Shown piece by piece: positions 10,601-21,914 of a DNA stretch of 64,000 nucleotides. Location of the stretch: contig ML769433.1 in NCBI GenBank assembly GCA_009733575.1, positions 7,589 to 71,588 on the forward strand, written 5' to 3'. Source of the DNA: Gymnopus androsaceus JB14. Lineage: Eukaryota > Basidiomycota > Agaricomycetes > Agaricales > Omphalotaceae. Every line of letters begins with the position of its first letter. The first letter of the stretch is position 1. The notes beneath the pieces are model-generated. The model was not told the DNA's origin, did not search any database, and saw only the letters and a list, made by a program, of their open reading frames with translations. A program made the translations under genes and the position numbers.

Positions 10601-11669
10601 TTAGGAGATGACGGTAGTGTAGCTAGTCCTAAACATCGGAAAGCAAAAATATTAGTGGAGGCGCTTTCAGCAAACAAAAAAAAACGCGAACGTGATTAGA
10701 GTGGCAGAGCCCGAGGTAGCCTCTGTACCAGCTTGGAAAGTAGTGAGATATTGCGAACTGCCTAATCCTTCATGATCGATTAAGTACTGCCGGTGAAGCA
10801 CATTAGTCTTTTGAGTATGATATTTGCAAAAACATTAAGGAAACTCACATCGAAAAATTCCATGATGTCTCCTTCGAAGTCGGTGGTGAATGGAAGGTCA
10901 GCGAGCAAGAACGACCAAACAGCGTTCGCGCCGTTAGAGCCGCTGTAGAGGTTCCTGCGTTATGAATGTGATTCAGTGCCACTGCAGATGATACAGTACA
11001 ACTTGTCTGCATACCACGTGTATCCAGCAAGGGATATATCGCTTGCAACCGGGATGGGTTCACCTTCTGCATCGTACTCGAATGAAATCAGACCAGATTG
11101 ATAGTTTGCCATCCATACCATAATCTCGTTAGCGGCCGCTCCACCAGGAGAGTCCGCTGTGAAGAGATCGTAGGTCACATCACATACAGGTGTTTCGGAA
11201 TAGTCGATGGTCCAGAACCATGAGCTCTGTTGAACTTCATGAGATAAATGGTAGAAGGGGGGAAAAAGTGGACCTCGATGCTGCTAATGGCACTTAGTTG
11301 TTGGTTGATCCCTGCGTTGAGCTGCATGCTGGTGAAACTCTTGATACCAGTGCCACCACCTATTCCCAAGTGGTGGTCCAGGCAACGGTGTTACCGTTGA
11401 GCGAGGTGATGGACGCACAGTCCGAGCCAGATGTAGCATCAGCAAGACCCCACTGGTCGAGGAAGAGTTCGTAGTTCCCATCAGTATCGGTGTCCCATTG
11501 GCCTGGGTGGAGATGACATCAATGAGACTCGTACAGCGGCACGATAGTGAAAAGTTTGGCGCACCACAGAATGTCGTGCTGGGGCTTCTTACTTCAAGAT
11601 CAGTAGTAGGAGCGGCGAAAACCAAGGTAGCAGAAAGAGGAGCGCGGAGAGTTTGAAGGCAGAAAACAT
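10601..11669 (-). pseudogene. GH12 glucanase, frame-broken copy
   Basis: The exon order and most residues of a GH12 enzyme are present: NEIMVWMANYQSG (nucleophile region), DISLAGYTW, and AGTEATSG (acid/base). The signal peptide frame from ATG at 11669 slips by one base before VFAAPTTDLEV. A second break gives a stop where family members read TWEWVGGTG (about 11370). The donor before the last exon is 'gttcgc' instead of a consensus donor. It would need at least two corrections, so I call it a pseudogene, although indel errors elsewhere in the window leave some doubt. Confidence 0.8.
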
Positions 11670-13314
11670 GATAGCTGACAAAAAGTCCTACGCTAGCTGC
11701 ATCCCGTCCTCCTCCAAGTTCATTATCTTTTAAACACCTGCTCCTGAGGTGTTCTCGAGCCGAAATTTTACCTTGAACCAGGAACGACTTCCTGATCCTG
11801 GGTGACGATAGCCAGATAATGGCACAGGCACAAACGGGCTTACAGTTCGGAAAACAATGAAAAGAAATATGCTTTCGCAGACAAGAATCATACTGGTCTA
11901 CCTGATTATGCCGGTGGCTACGATGGACTGCCTACATCTTGCATTTCGGTCCGGGGCGGACTAGCTAGGGCATGAATACTAGTTATTAATATAACCGATA
12001 GGCCTGCGATAGGATGCAAATAGACTTGAAAATGCGTCATGAGGCACAACGACTTATTTTGTCCTGCATAACCTCAAGCCTTTCTTCATTTGCGCAACTT
12101 TTCCGAGGTTTTTGCTAGTACGGAAAGCGAGCTCCGGGCTTGTGCTTGAGCTGGTGAAGTCATTTGACAGATAGACAGGCTACAGCTTCGATGGAGCTCG
12201 CGTTGTAAAGTAGTTGTGGCCTAGGAACCAGGATGAAGAAATAGTTTTTCTGGAATGTGCGAGCGATATTAGTCTACAGCTTTAATGAGAAGAAAGATGA
12301 CAGCTATGACTCACATACTTATTCCAAGTTGTTCTGGAATTCCAAATACAGCTACGAGCGCTGAAATTGGCTTGGAATGGAAAAAAAGGAATGAAGCGTC
12401 AAATATGGGTTCAGGGAACGGTATTGTTAGCACTGAAAAAAGCTTGAAATAGAGTGTATTAGCGCATCTCAAAATGCTTTTGGTTAAGACACTGAGCCTT
12501 GTCGGGAAGACTCCACACCCCATCCGGTGATTGATTTTTGGTTTCTTTTGAATCAAAAAGTTTCGCTTTTGAGGGGCCCAATAATCTTGAGACACGCAGC
12601 TAATACGCTCTAATGAAAGTTGGAGTTGTAAAGCCGGCGCCAAGCCAAATTCAGCCAAACTCGGACGCGTATGGGGCATAGCCACACGTTCAATCCTACA
12701 AGCTGCCAGTTCAAACTTAAAGTTCATCAGCTTCATTGTGACTCACATCGCCCTTCCTACCTTGTAACAGAAAGACGTCCGGGCTCATACCCTATTTGGA
12801 GCATTGCGGTGATACATCTCTACAGAATTACATTGTACAAGACCGAGCTGTGCATGGTGTATTAGGATTGAATGGCCCGGATTTTACTTGATGCCTAATT
12901 CCGAGAGAAGATTTCCAAGTAAGTCTCGTAATACTCGCTCTGGCAGGACGAAAAATGCAATGCTTCTCCCTAGCGTATCAGTTTCAAGGGACCTGCAACC
13001 TCCGCCCGTTTCTAACTTCAATGCATTCGACTCACATCTGCGGGCCAGTGCGGACCCGCGTCATCATTGTGATTCATCTAATGCAGGCTGTGCTGCGTTG
13101 TCCTTTCAAACGCCCTAACTGCAAATACTGTACTGTTACAACTTGTCTAATGGTGGTATGTTGAGACGTTCTCGACTCAATTATTGATTGAACCTATCTG
13201 CTGTGTCTGAATGACTCTTTCACTATAAGAGGTAGGAGAAACTTCACAAATTCCTGTATCATCCACACCTTCCTCAACACTTCCTTCTCTTTCATCGCTT
13301 ATCGCTTCTTACAT
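11670..13314. other. Gene-free interval between the GH12 and FSH genes
   Basis: It contains upstream sequence of the broken GH12 copy, including a block at 11935-12125 (cggtccggggcgg; gcgtcatgaggc; tttgcgcaactttccgagg-like) that is repeated at 9560-9800 upstream of the intact copy. A 141-codon minus-strand frame at 12311-12736 has no recognisable features. No other gene seen. Confidence 0.6.
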
Positions 13315-14797
13315 ATGCCTACCAAGATACTTGTTCTACATGGGTGCGTCAACATTCTTGGTGCCACTCGCTATTCGTATACTGATTGCATGTCGAATGT
13401 TTACATAGCTATGGCCAATGTGCATACTACGCCTTCCGAAAGGTGAGTCTAAATCATACAGATGCTGTTGGCAAACATACTCATTCAAACTCATAGCTCG
13501 CTCCTGTAATTGCGGAATGTCGAGATCAAGTCAAATTCTGTGCGTAATCTCCTTCATCCTCGGAGTATAGTGGTTCTGACGTTCTCCTAGATTTCCTCGA
13601 CGCGCCCATGATTATGGTTCCTGTCGATCCCAAAGCACACTTTGGAAACACTACAGATGCCCAATATACTCTGAAACCCGTCCCAACATGCTCTACACCT
13701 ACAACGCGCCCCTCACCATCTCAAGCCTCTCGCGCCTGGTTCAAGATTAACGACGTGGGACGCGACAATCTTCCCAATATTGAGGAAACGTGGTTCTATC
13801 TCCGGGAGATATTGAAAGAGCATAGGTTTGACGTCAGTTAAGATTTACTTCAAGTTGACACCCGTTACTGACGAACATTTTGTAGGCAATCTTTGGTTTC
13901 AGTCAAGGTGCTGCTATGGCCGAACAGATCGCTGCTATGGTACGTGGCCCTTCCGCCTTGAATGGACGAATGTAAACAAATCTCTCTCTAGCTTGAGCGA
14001 CCGTACCTTTTCCCTATGTTTTGTCAAAATGGAGTTGCCCCTCATCCTCCTTTGTAAGTGATGATAAATCAAATCTAGGTTGCTTATACTCACTCGAATT
14101 TGATGACAGAAAATTCATTGCATGTGTCTCAGGATTCTTGATTCGAGGACCGAAACTATCATGGGAAGCTGACTCTAAAAGCAAAGCCGCTATAGCAGCG
14201 CCTGAGTTTGGGTTTGCCCTGAACACGCCGGTGCTCTACGTGGTGGGACGAAATGATATTGTTGTCCCTCTGGAACGATCCCATATCTTCGTGCAGCATT
14301 CAAAGTTCAATAGGGTAGAAGAGCATAACGGGGGCCACTTCATACCTCTGCAGCATAAATGGCAAAAGTTCTTCGTTTCATTCTTCTTAAATCCATTCGC
14401 GGAAATCTCATCACCTACTCCATCTCTACCAACGTCCACCGATGAGGACTTCGTTACACCCCGCCCGCGTATAGAGACGTATCAGACCGGACGAGCACTA
14501 CCGCGCCCTGTTGATGATCGGAATACTTTATACGAGGAGGAGGAGGAGGAACCATTCCTCTTCTCAGTGGTTTACGACTCTGGTTCGGATTCGGAATCCG
14601 ATGAGCACCGGTCGATATATTCATCTCCATCTTCATCTCCTCCCGACACGCCCTACATGAGGACACCTCAATTACCGGTATTGGAACTCGAAGAACCTGG
14701 TATCTCAATGTCATCCAAGTATGACCTCGATGAGGTCGCGGATTTATTCCCGGCGCTAGGTCTCAGCGATGTTGAGCTGGTCAAGTCCAAGTTATGA
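13315..14797 (+). CDS. FSH-family alpha/beta-hydrolase (serine hydrolase), copy 1
   Basis: FSH1/OVCA2-type hydrolases are small cytosolic esterases with a Ser-Asp-His triad. Seven exons (13315-13343, 13409-13442, 13497-13539, 13591-13832, 13886-13939, 13992-14053, 14110-14797) give 383 aa. The start MPTKILVLHG is the usual first strand. FLDAPMIMVPVD, the nucleophile elbow GFSQGAAMA (about residues 120-128), the acid GRND and the histidine in HNGGHFIP are all present. An acidic Ser/Glu-rich C-terminal tail of about 120 residues extends past the family's usual length. A tandem copy follows at 15556 with the same intron positions and phases. The substrate is unknown. Confidence 0.9.
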
Positions 14798-15099
14798 CGA
14801 AAGGCTTGATATTCTGATCCACGAAGCTTATTATTATTATTGTACTATCAACCGTCTATTTCCATCGTTATCTTACTGTATCACTAGTTGCAGTTTTCCA
14901 TCAACTTTTATATCATATATTATATATCTTATATTATATAAAGTACAGTAGTACTGAAATAATAACATACTTGCATTTGTGCTACAGACCAGTAAAATCA
15001 CGCAAAATTCAATCCTCTTCAATCCTCTTCAGTCAGTTGCTAGAATAAAGTTGAGATCGGAGACTTTACTCTGGTCTATTATTTTATTTAATTTTACTT

Positions 15100-15370
15100 C
15101 CTGAGCAAACGCGCAGGGAAATAAATTCAACGGTACAATATTAGCAGCGGCGCATCAAGCGCATAAACAAATCGGAACCCGATACGTCTGTATCTCCAAC
15201 ATCAGTCTCTTCGGTCAGTCTCAGAGTCAACGATACTTGGAACCGTGGAAGATCAATGCCATCAGGTCGCGCTCGCGCAACAGTTTTCATCATGCTCTTA
15301 CCGGTGGCTTCAATTGCCCTCGCTCGTGCCATTATATGTATCTTCACTTTTTTCACGACTACTACCATGG
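15100..15370. repeat. Upstream block shared by the FSH copy 2 and GH12 copy 3 genes
   Basis: The words 'gccatcaggtcgcgctc', 'catgctcttaccggt' and 'ttcacgactacta' occur here, at about 17210-17345 upstream of the GH12 gene, and in part at about 19185-19210 upstream of the last GH12 copy. The order is conserved. It appears to be a duplicated promoter-region segment rather than coding sequence. A (gaag)n tract follows at about 15448-15475. Confidence 0.6.
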
Positions 15371-15555
15371 GGTCCTCGGTAGTGGTCTATCAAATTTTAG
15401 GCGTGCTACGACACATCTATGATCTGCTTTCGTGTTCCTGAAAGAGATAGGAAGGAAGGAAGGAAGGAAGGAAGAAAGGTTTTATACCTGATTTTATACC
15501 TGTCCACACATTCCTCAACCTTTCCTTCTCTTGCATCGCTTATCGCTTCTTACCT

Positions 15556-16965
15556 ATGCATACCAAGATACTTGTTCTACATGGGTGCGCCAACATTCTT
15601 GGTGCCAGTCGTTATTCGCGTACTAATTGCATGTCGAATGTTTACATAGCTATAGTCAATGTGCATACTACGCCTTCCGAACGGTGGGTCGAACTATACA
15701 GATTCTGATAACAACATACTCATTGAAGCTCGTAGCTTACTCCTATAATTGCGGAATGTCGAGATCAAGTCAAATTCTGTGCGTAAATTCCTTCATCCTT
15801 GGAGTGCGGTGGTCCTGACGTTCTCCTAGATTTCCTCGACGCGCCAATGATTATGGTTCCTGTTGATCCCAAAGCACACTTCGGAAACGCTACAGATGCC
15901 CAATATACTTTGAAACCTGTCTCGACATGCTCTACTCCTACAACGTGCCCATCACCATCTCAAGCCCATCGCGCCTGGTTCAAGATTGACGATGTGGGAC
16001 GCGACAGTCTTCCCGGTATTGAGGAAACGTGGTCCTATCTCCGGGACATATTGAAAGAGCATAGGTTTGACGTCAGTTAAGATTTACTTCAAGCTGACAC
16101 TCCGTAACTGACGAACATTGTAGGCAATCTTTGGTTTCAGCCAGGGTGCTGCCATGGCCGAACAGATCGCTGCTATGGTACGTGGCCCTTCCGTTCTGGA
16201 TGGACGAATGTAAAAGTATATTTTCTAGCTTGAACGGCCGTACCTTTTCCCTATGTTCTGTCAAAATGGAGTAGCCCCTCATCCTCCTTTGTAAGTGATG
16301 ATAAATCAAATCTAGGTTGCTTATACTCACTAGAATTTGATGACAGGAAATTCATTGCATGTGTCTCAGGATTCTTGATTCGGGGACTGAAGCTATCATG
16401 GGAAGCTGACTCTAAAAGTAAAGCCGCTATAGCAGCGCCTGAGTTTGGGTTTGCCCTGAACACGCCGGTGCTCTACTTAGTGGGGCGGAATGATATTGTT
16501 GTCCCTCTGGAACGATCCCATATCTTCGTGCAACATTCCAAATTCAATAGGGTGGAGGAACATAATGGGGGCCATTTCATACCTCTGCAGCATAAATGGC
16601 AAAAGTTCTTGGTTTCATTCTTCCTAAATCCATTCGCAGAAATCTCATCACCTACTCCATCCCTACCAGCGTTCACCGACGAGGACTTCATTACACCCCG
16701 CGCGCGCATGGAGACGTATAAGACCGGGAGAGCACTACCGCGTGCCGTTGATGATCAGGATACATCATACGAGGAGAAGGAGGAAAACCCACACCTCTTC
16801 TCAGAATCTGATGACCACCGGTCGATATATTCATCTCCTCCTGATACACCCTATATAGAGACACCTCAATTACTGGTGATGGAAGTCGAGGAGCCTATGG
16901 CATCCAAGTATGACATCGATGAAGTGGGGGATTTATTGAGCTGGTCAAGGCCCGATATCTGGTGA
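15556..16965 (+). CDS. FSH-family alpha/beta-hydrolase (serine hydrolase), copy 2
   Basis: This is a tandem paralogue of the gene at 13315, with identical exon sizes 29/34/43/242/54/62 followed by a shorter last exon (15556-15584, 15650-15683, 15736-15778, 15830-16071, 16124-16177, 16229-16290, 16347-16965), giving 360 aa. The triad context GFSQGAAMA, GRND and GGHFIP is conserved. The C-terminal acidic tail is shorter and diverged. Copies are close to identical in the core, and the introns are also similar, so the duplication is recent. Both copies look functional. The role next to secreted glucanases is not known; there is no signal peptide. Confidence 0.9.
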
Positions 16966-17446
16966 CTCCGTATGAAGCTTATTATTGTCTATTTCTATTA
17001 TTATCATGGACTTTTTATAACACGGCATGTATATGTATATGTTCGTGTTTATGTATGCAGTAATACTGCCAGTAATACTGCCTGCTCAAAGTACCGTCAA
17101 GAAAAACTCATTCCTCTCATACTATATAGAGTCAACGAGTGATATTTGCCATAAAAGCGCGACGCGAAAGCGTTGGAACGCGTCACCCGCCTCGGTCCGG
17201 CGTTGGTACAAGATCAGTGCCATCAGGTCGCGCTCCACAAATTTTTTCACATCTTCACTATCACAACCAGAGTTTTCACCATGCTCTTACCGGTAACTTC
17301 AGCGGGTTGCGAGGTCACAGTCGTCCTCTTGGTTAATTATCGGAGAGACCTCGATTATACTGTTTCCAATATAAGGGTCTGAGACTTTGCAAACTTGAGG
17401 GTTCGACAGTCCTTTCTCTTTCAACAATTTCTCTTGAATCAGAATT

Positions 17447-18541
17447 ATGATCTCTCCGTTGAAGCTCTCTGCCCTTTTTGCTCTGCTGCCTCTCGCTCTG
17501 GCAGTTCCCGCTCCTGAGATCGAGAAAAGACAGACGTCTTTTTGTGGTAAGTAAGCCGGCGCCTTGGCGTCGCAGTGCTCTCTCACCGAACCGACATCTA
17601 GGTCAATGGGATACGGACAATGATGGAAACTACGAGCTCTTCCTTGACCAGTGGGGTCTTGCTGATGCTACGTCTGGCTCGGACTGCGCGTCTATCACCT
17701 CGCTCGACGGCGACACTGTTGCCTGGACCACCACTTGGGAATGGGTTGGTGGTACTAGTATCAAGAGTTTCACCAGCATGCAGCTCAACGCGGGGATCAA
17801 CCAACAACTAAGTGCCATTAGCAGCATCGAAGTACGCTTCCCTTTTTGCATATCATCAGAATATTTATTTATTTACTTGTGTACTTAATTGAACAGAGCT
17901 CATGGTTCTGGACCATTGACTTCTCCTCAACACCCGTCTGCGATGTGACCTACGACCTCTTCACAGCGGACACTGCTGGGGGAACGGCCACCAATGAAAT
18001 TATGATCTGGATGGCAAACTACCAATCTGGTCCGATCTCATTCGAGTATGATGCAGAAGGCGAACCCATCCCTGTTGCTAGCGATTTATCCATTGGGGGA
18101 TTTACGTGGTACGTATAGCCTACAAGATAGAGATACTCTTCTCAAATCTTATTTATGATTCCATCATGTAGGAACTTGTACAGCGGCTCCAATGGCGCCA
18201 ATGCTGTGTGGTCGTTCTTGCCTGCTACCAGCGGCGAGACGATCACTGACTTTAGTGCAGATATTATGGGCTTTTTTGATGTGAGTCTAAGGCTACTACT
18301 AGTGATTAGTACCTACAGAAGACGCCTAATACTAATATGGTTCATCGACAGTACTTGATCGACAATGAAGGTCTCAGCAGTTCGCAGTTTCTTACTACTT
18401 TCCAAGCTGGTACAGAGGCCACGTCGGGTGCTGCTACTCTCACTACGTAAGTCCTTTTTTGGGCAGTATATGCGCGCCTCTAATGCTTCTTTTTGGTTCT
18501 TTTTGATGAATAGGACTAGCTATAGCACTGTGATCTCTTGA
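17447..18541 (+). CDS. Secreted endoglucanase/xyloglucanase, GH12 (intact copy)
   Basis: Six exons (17447-17546, 17602-17831, 17897-18108, 18172-18280, 18352-18446, 18514-18541) give 257 aa ending SYSTVIS. Residues 1-19 are a signal peptide (MISPLKLSALFALLPLALA), followed by a short propeptide ending in KR, a likely Kex2-type cleavage site. GH12 marks are QWDTDNDGNYELFLDQWG, WEWVGGTSIKSF, NEIMIWMANYQSG with the nucleophile Glu, and [10 protein letters not shown] with the acid/base Glu. It belongs extracellularly to beta-glucan/xyloglucan breakdown. It is closer to the broken copy at 10601 than to the one at 8108. Confidence 0.94.
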
Positions 18542-19325
18542 GGTTGCGGGAGCGTTGTGCGATAGCTAGCAACTAATGCCAGTAGGATGAAAGTTCATAT
18601 AAAATATACTAATAATACTTGAAACTTTCAAACCAAGTGATTGCACAGGTCCCGCTCAACCTCAAGCCGGGAGGACTAAGTTTCCAGGTACCTGCGGGTA
18701 ACTTGGATGGCCGGCCGGTTCTCGTCCATCCCCACGATGTACGGGACCGTGTACACCCCAGCTGCATGCACGAGACAGTATCTGGCGCGCTGCAAAACAC
18801 AGATACTTAATCATCGGCTGAGTATGAGGTTTTCGTGAGCTTAATGAAGCTTTGAGGAAACATCTGGCAGCAGATGCTACTTATACCCAGTGGATTTTCG
18901 CCTGACTGACTCTTTGATTTTGTCAGGTCAACGAAGCTTATCAACCACCTTACAAGGTTGATCTATTTAGTATTATTATCTTCAAGAGAAGCTCGGATGA
19001 AATATCCGAACCCGGAATGCGTTATTGAAACTCCGAAACTGACTCATCTCTGTCGATATAAATATTTCTAAAAATCCTCTCAGAGCTCGATTGCACCTCT
19101 CCAAGCTTAAGCTTAAGCTTTGTCTTCAGAATATTCGGCCCTCGGGCCGCGACGCGTCGCGTCCGCGCTTAATTTGTATTTTTCACATTTTTCACGACTA
19201 CTAGTACCATGGTCATTGGTACCTTCCAGTGTGTTCCTCGTCGCCATGCTCTAGTGTTCTGTGCACTGGCTAATTATCGGAATCGATGGTTAGGAGGGAA
19301 GGGTTTATCCATGATCCAGGCGGAG

Positions 19326-19334
19326 TATATAAAA
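19326..19334 (+). promoter_or_regulatory. TATA box of the last GH12 copy
   Basis: TATATAAAA lies about 50 bp before the ATG at 19379, an ordinary spacing for a fungal secreted-enzyme gene. The gene behind it is broken, so the promoter may outlast its gene. Confidence 0.5.
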
Positions 19335-19378
19335 AGAGCAGGGCAACCTCAGTAGTGCACTTGTAGCCTTGGATCAGA

Positions 19379-20452
19379 ATGATCTCCCTGTTGAAATTGA
19401 CCGCTTTGCTGTCCCGGTCTGTGTTGTTTTTGGCTGTTCCTGCTCCTGCTCCTGAAGGTTGAGACTACTGAGATTGAGAGGACAATGTATTATGGTGAGT
19501 GCCCAAGTATCTCCTCTTTTATTCAACGCAAATCACTACTTTGGTACCTAGGTCAATACGACACCACCGATAGAGTCTACGAGCTCTTCCTCGGCCAGTG
19601 GGGTCTTTCGGATGCGACGTCTGGATAATGCGTTCATTACCTCGCTCGAGGTAGATACTATTGCTTGGACTACCACCTGGGAATGGGTCGGTAGTACAGG
19701 GATTAAGAGTTTCACTATCGAATGTGGGGCTTACGAGTGGTATTAACCAGAAGTTGAGTGCTATTAGTAGTATCGAGGTATGCATGCCTTTGTTTTTCCA
19801 GCACAATAAAATGTTACTACTACCTGCAGAGTCTGGACGATCAACTGCACCTCCACACCTGTATGCAATGTGACCTATGACCTGTTCACAGCCGACACTG
19901 CTGGTGGAATGGCTACAAATGAGATTATCACCTGGATGGCGAACTATTAGTCTGGTCCGATTTTGTGTACGTATAATGCCGATGGGGAGCCTGGGCCTAT
20001 TGCTGGTGGGATTTTGATTGAGGGGTATACTTGGTACATGCTCTCATTCTGAGGGTAGAAACTGGGAAGGAGGTTCATGTGTGCTGATGAGTACTGCAGG
20101 GACTTGTAGAGTGGTTCCAATGGCTCGAACGCCGTTTGGTCATTCTTGCTCGCCGACGGCGTTGCTTATACCACCGACTTTAGCGCGAATGTTATGGAGT
20201 TTTTCGATGTGAGTTGCTGCAAGTCTTCTCTCGATTCTTTTTCTGCAGTCTGACATGTGGTGACAGTACTTGATCAATAATGAAGATCTCAGCAGCTCGC
20301 AGTATCTCACTACTTTCCAGGCTGGTACAGAGGCTACGTCTGGCTCTGATACTTTTACCATGTACATTGGTGTACATTCTGCTTTATAGAGGAGTTTATC
20401 TGACTTCTTTTTTCTTCTGATTAGGACGAGCTACACGGCGGTCATCTCTTGA
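19379..20452 (+). pseudogene. GH12 glucanase, degenerate copy
   Basis: The layout of a GH12 gene is kept (ATG at 19379, LYELFLGQWG-like region, [28 protein letters not shown], final SYTAVIS), but there are several lesions. A stop follows VPAPAPEG in exon 1, a frame break follows DATSG, another lies near SFTI, and an in-frame TAG replaces the Gln after ANY (about 19948). The nucleophile region NEIIT remains. These are too many and too varied to be sequencing noise alone, so this copy is dead. Confidence 0.88.
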
Positions 20453-21422
20453 GGTTTGGAGGTTGATATTAATAGAGTATACTCCAAGTTCTCGGTACTT
20501 ATAAGTATCAATTTGACGTTGGGCTTGACATCCAATGCATCAAATTAACTTTTGCTTGCTCACTGCAAACATTGATAGCGCATCTGTGTCAAGGTACAAG
20601 GAACATAGTTACATAGCAAGCAAAAGAATTAACAAAGTACTTATATCTATTGATCAATTTGATTTTTTTGCGGTCCAGACATCAACGATATATTGGTACC
20701 TTCCTGTTTTAACTTTTAACTACTGTACTCTTCCGACCAACTGTTCAGTCACGCGTCACGTCCAAATAATTGGACATCGGATTTAATTTTTTCTCGAATT
20801 TCGGATTTTTTTGGTATTTTTTATTTTGTATTTTTCCAAATCTGTGAACAGTTGGTCAGAAGAGTATAGTACTCTGCAGGTGCTCGCAGGAGACGGGATT
20901 GGATAAAACTCCAAGCTCCTTGATCCTTGAAAGTTGAGACGCTTTCTCAAGCCCCGTTGCTCCGAGTCATGTCGAATCTTTAGGATAGTAGATTGAGTGT
21001 GGTACTCGAGAGTCGGTGGGGAAAATCGACTCACTGAACACCGGTACCACTCAGAACTTGGCAATCTGCGCAGCAGCGCTAGAGCACTGGAGTTGATTCG
21101 AACTCGGAACGGTGACCAAGCTGGAGCTTTTCATTCTTTTCTTGTGCTTTGTCGGCTTTGCATAGCCTGGAAAAAATGCCTGAAGGAGGAGAAGACAATG
21201 TAGTGGTGAGACTGTGACTACTACTGATTTGTGCTCTAGATGGCGATGCTTCCTGGTAAACTGGACTGAGAACTATTTACTTATTGCTTAGGCTCCCGGA
21301 AATTGCGTGCCAATGCCAACGCCACAACGCCTATGCAGCAAAAGTGGACTGTAGAGTGCTGGGTATAGTACAATGAGGTGCATTATCAGAGTAATTAATG
21401 GAGATTTTACCTCATGAAACAT
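20453..21422. other. Intergenic interval, no gene seen
   Basis: It contains an inverted repeat around 20715-20740 (ctgtactcttccgaccaactgttcagtc) and 20843-20875 (inverse: gaacagttggtcagaagagtatag) enclosing AT-rich sequence, possibly a small foldback element of about 160 bp. Short frames here show no family features. Confidence 0.5.
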
Positions 21423-21515
21423 GGCCGCCTGGCGAAATGGCATCGCGTCTGACTACGAGATCCACAGTAGACTGAAGTAATCAGGAGATTGCAGGTTCGA
21501 CCCCTGCGGTGGTCA
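21423..21515 (+). tRNA. tRNA-Arg (ACG) with intron
   Basis: The 5' acceptor strand GGCCGCC pairs with GGTGGTC (two G-U pairs). The D-arm TGGCGAAATGGCA, anticodon stem TCTGA/TCAGG-type with loop containing ACG, and T-arm GCAGGTTCGACCCCTGC are complete. An intron of about 21 nt lies one base after the anticodon (after ACGA). A minus-strand sister with a different intron sits at 41673-41767. Confidence 0.9.
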
Positions 21516-21914
21516 TAGTACAGTGAGTTCGGAATTGGTGATTTTTTTTTCCTTTTCTCTGGCTCTGATACATATGTTGGAGAACACAAATTTACTTAAC
21601 CGGAGCTGCAAGGTCCTGAATTAGGCAAAATCAAAGAAAATAACGCTAGTTGAACTTGCAAGAGTGTTGTTTATTTTATTTTATTTATATTTTAGCAGGC
21701 AGCTTTACAAGCGATTCGATCGCTGCAGGTCATGTTTATACCGGAACTCGGGCAAAGTTCGGGTAGATATTTGATCTCACGCCACCACATGCAGTAGATT
21801 TCGAAATTACTTTGTTTGCTCATCGACCACTACGACGTTCTCCCAAATCTCCGCTCTTCTTGCTTGTAATCGGCCTTTAGCCAGTGTCTTTCCTTTACGT
21901 TTCATATTTCTTGC

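Noticed and set aside
12311..12736. 141-codon minus-strand frame
   Set aside because: It has no recognisable motif or signal, lies between duplicated promoter blocks, and has no splice partners. Length alone is not enough in this composition.
13608..14226. Separate small genes in and around the FSH copies
   Set aside because: The short frames on both strands are exons or shadows of the seven-exon FSH models, whose phases close without gaps.
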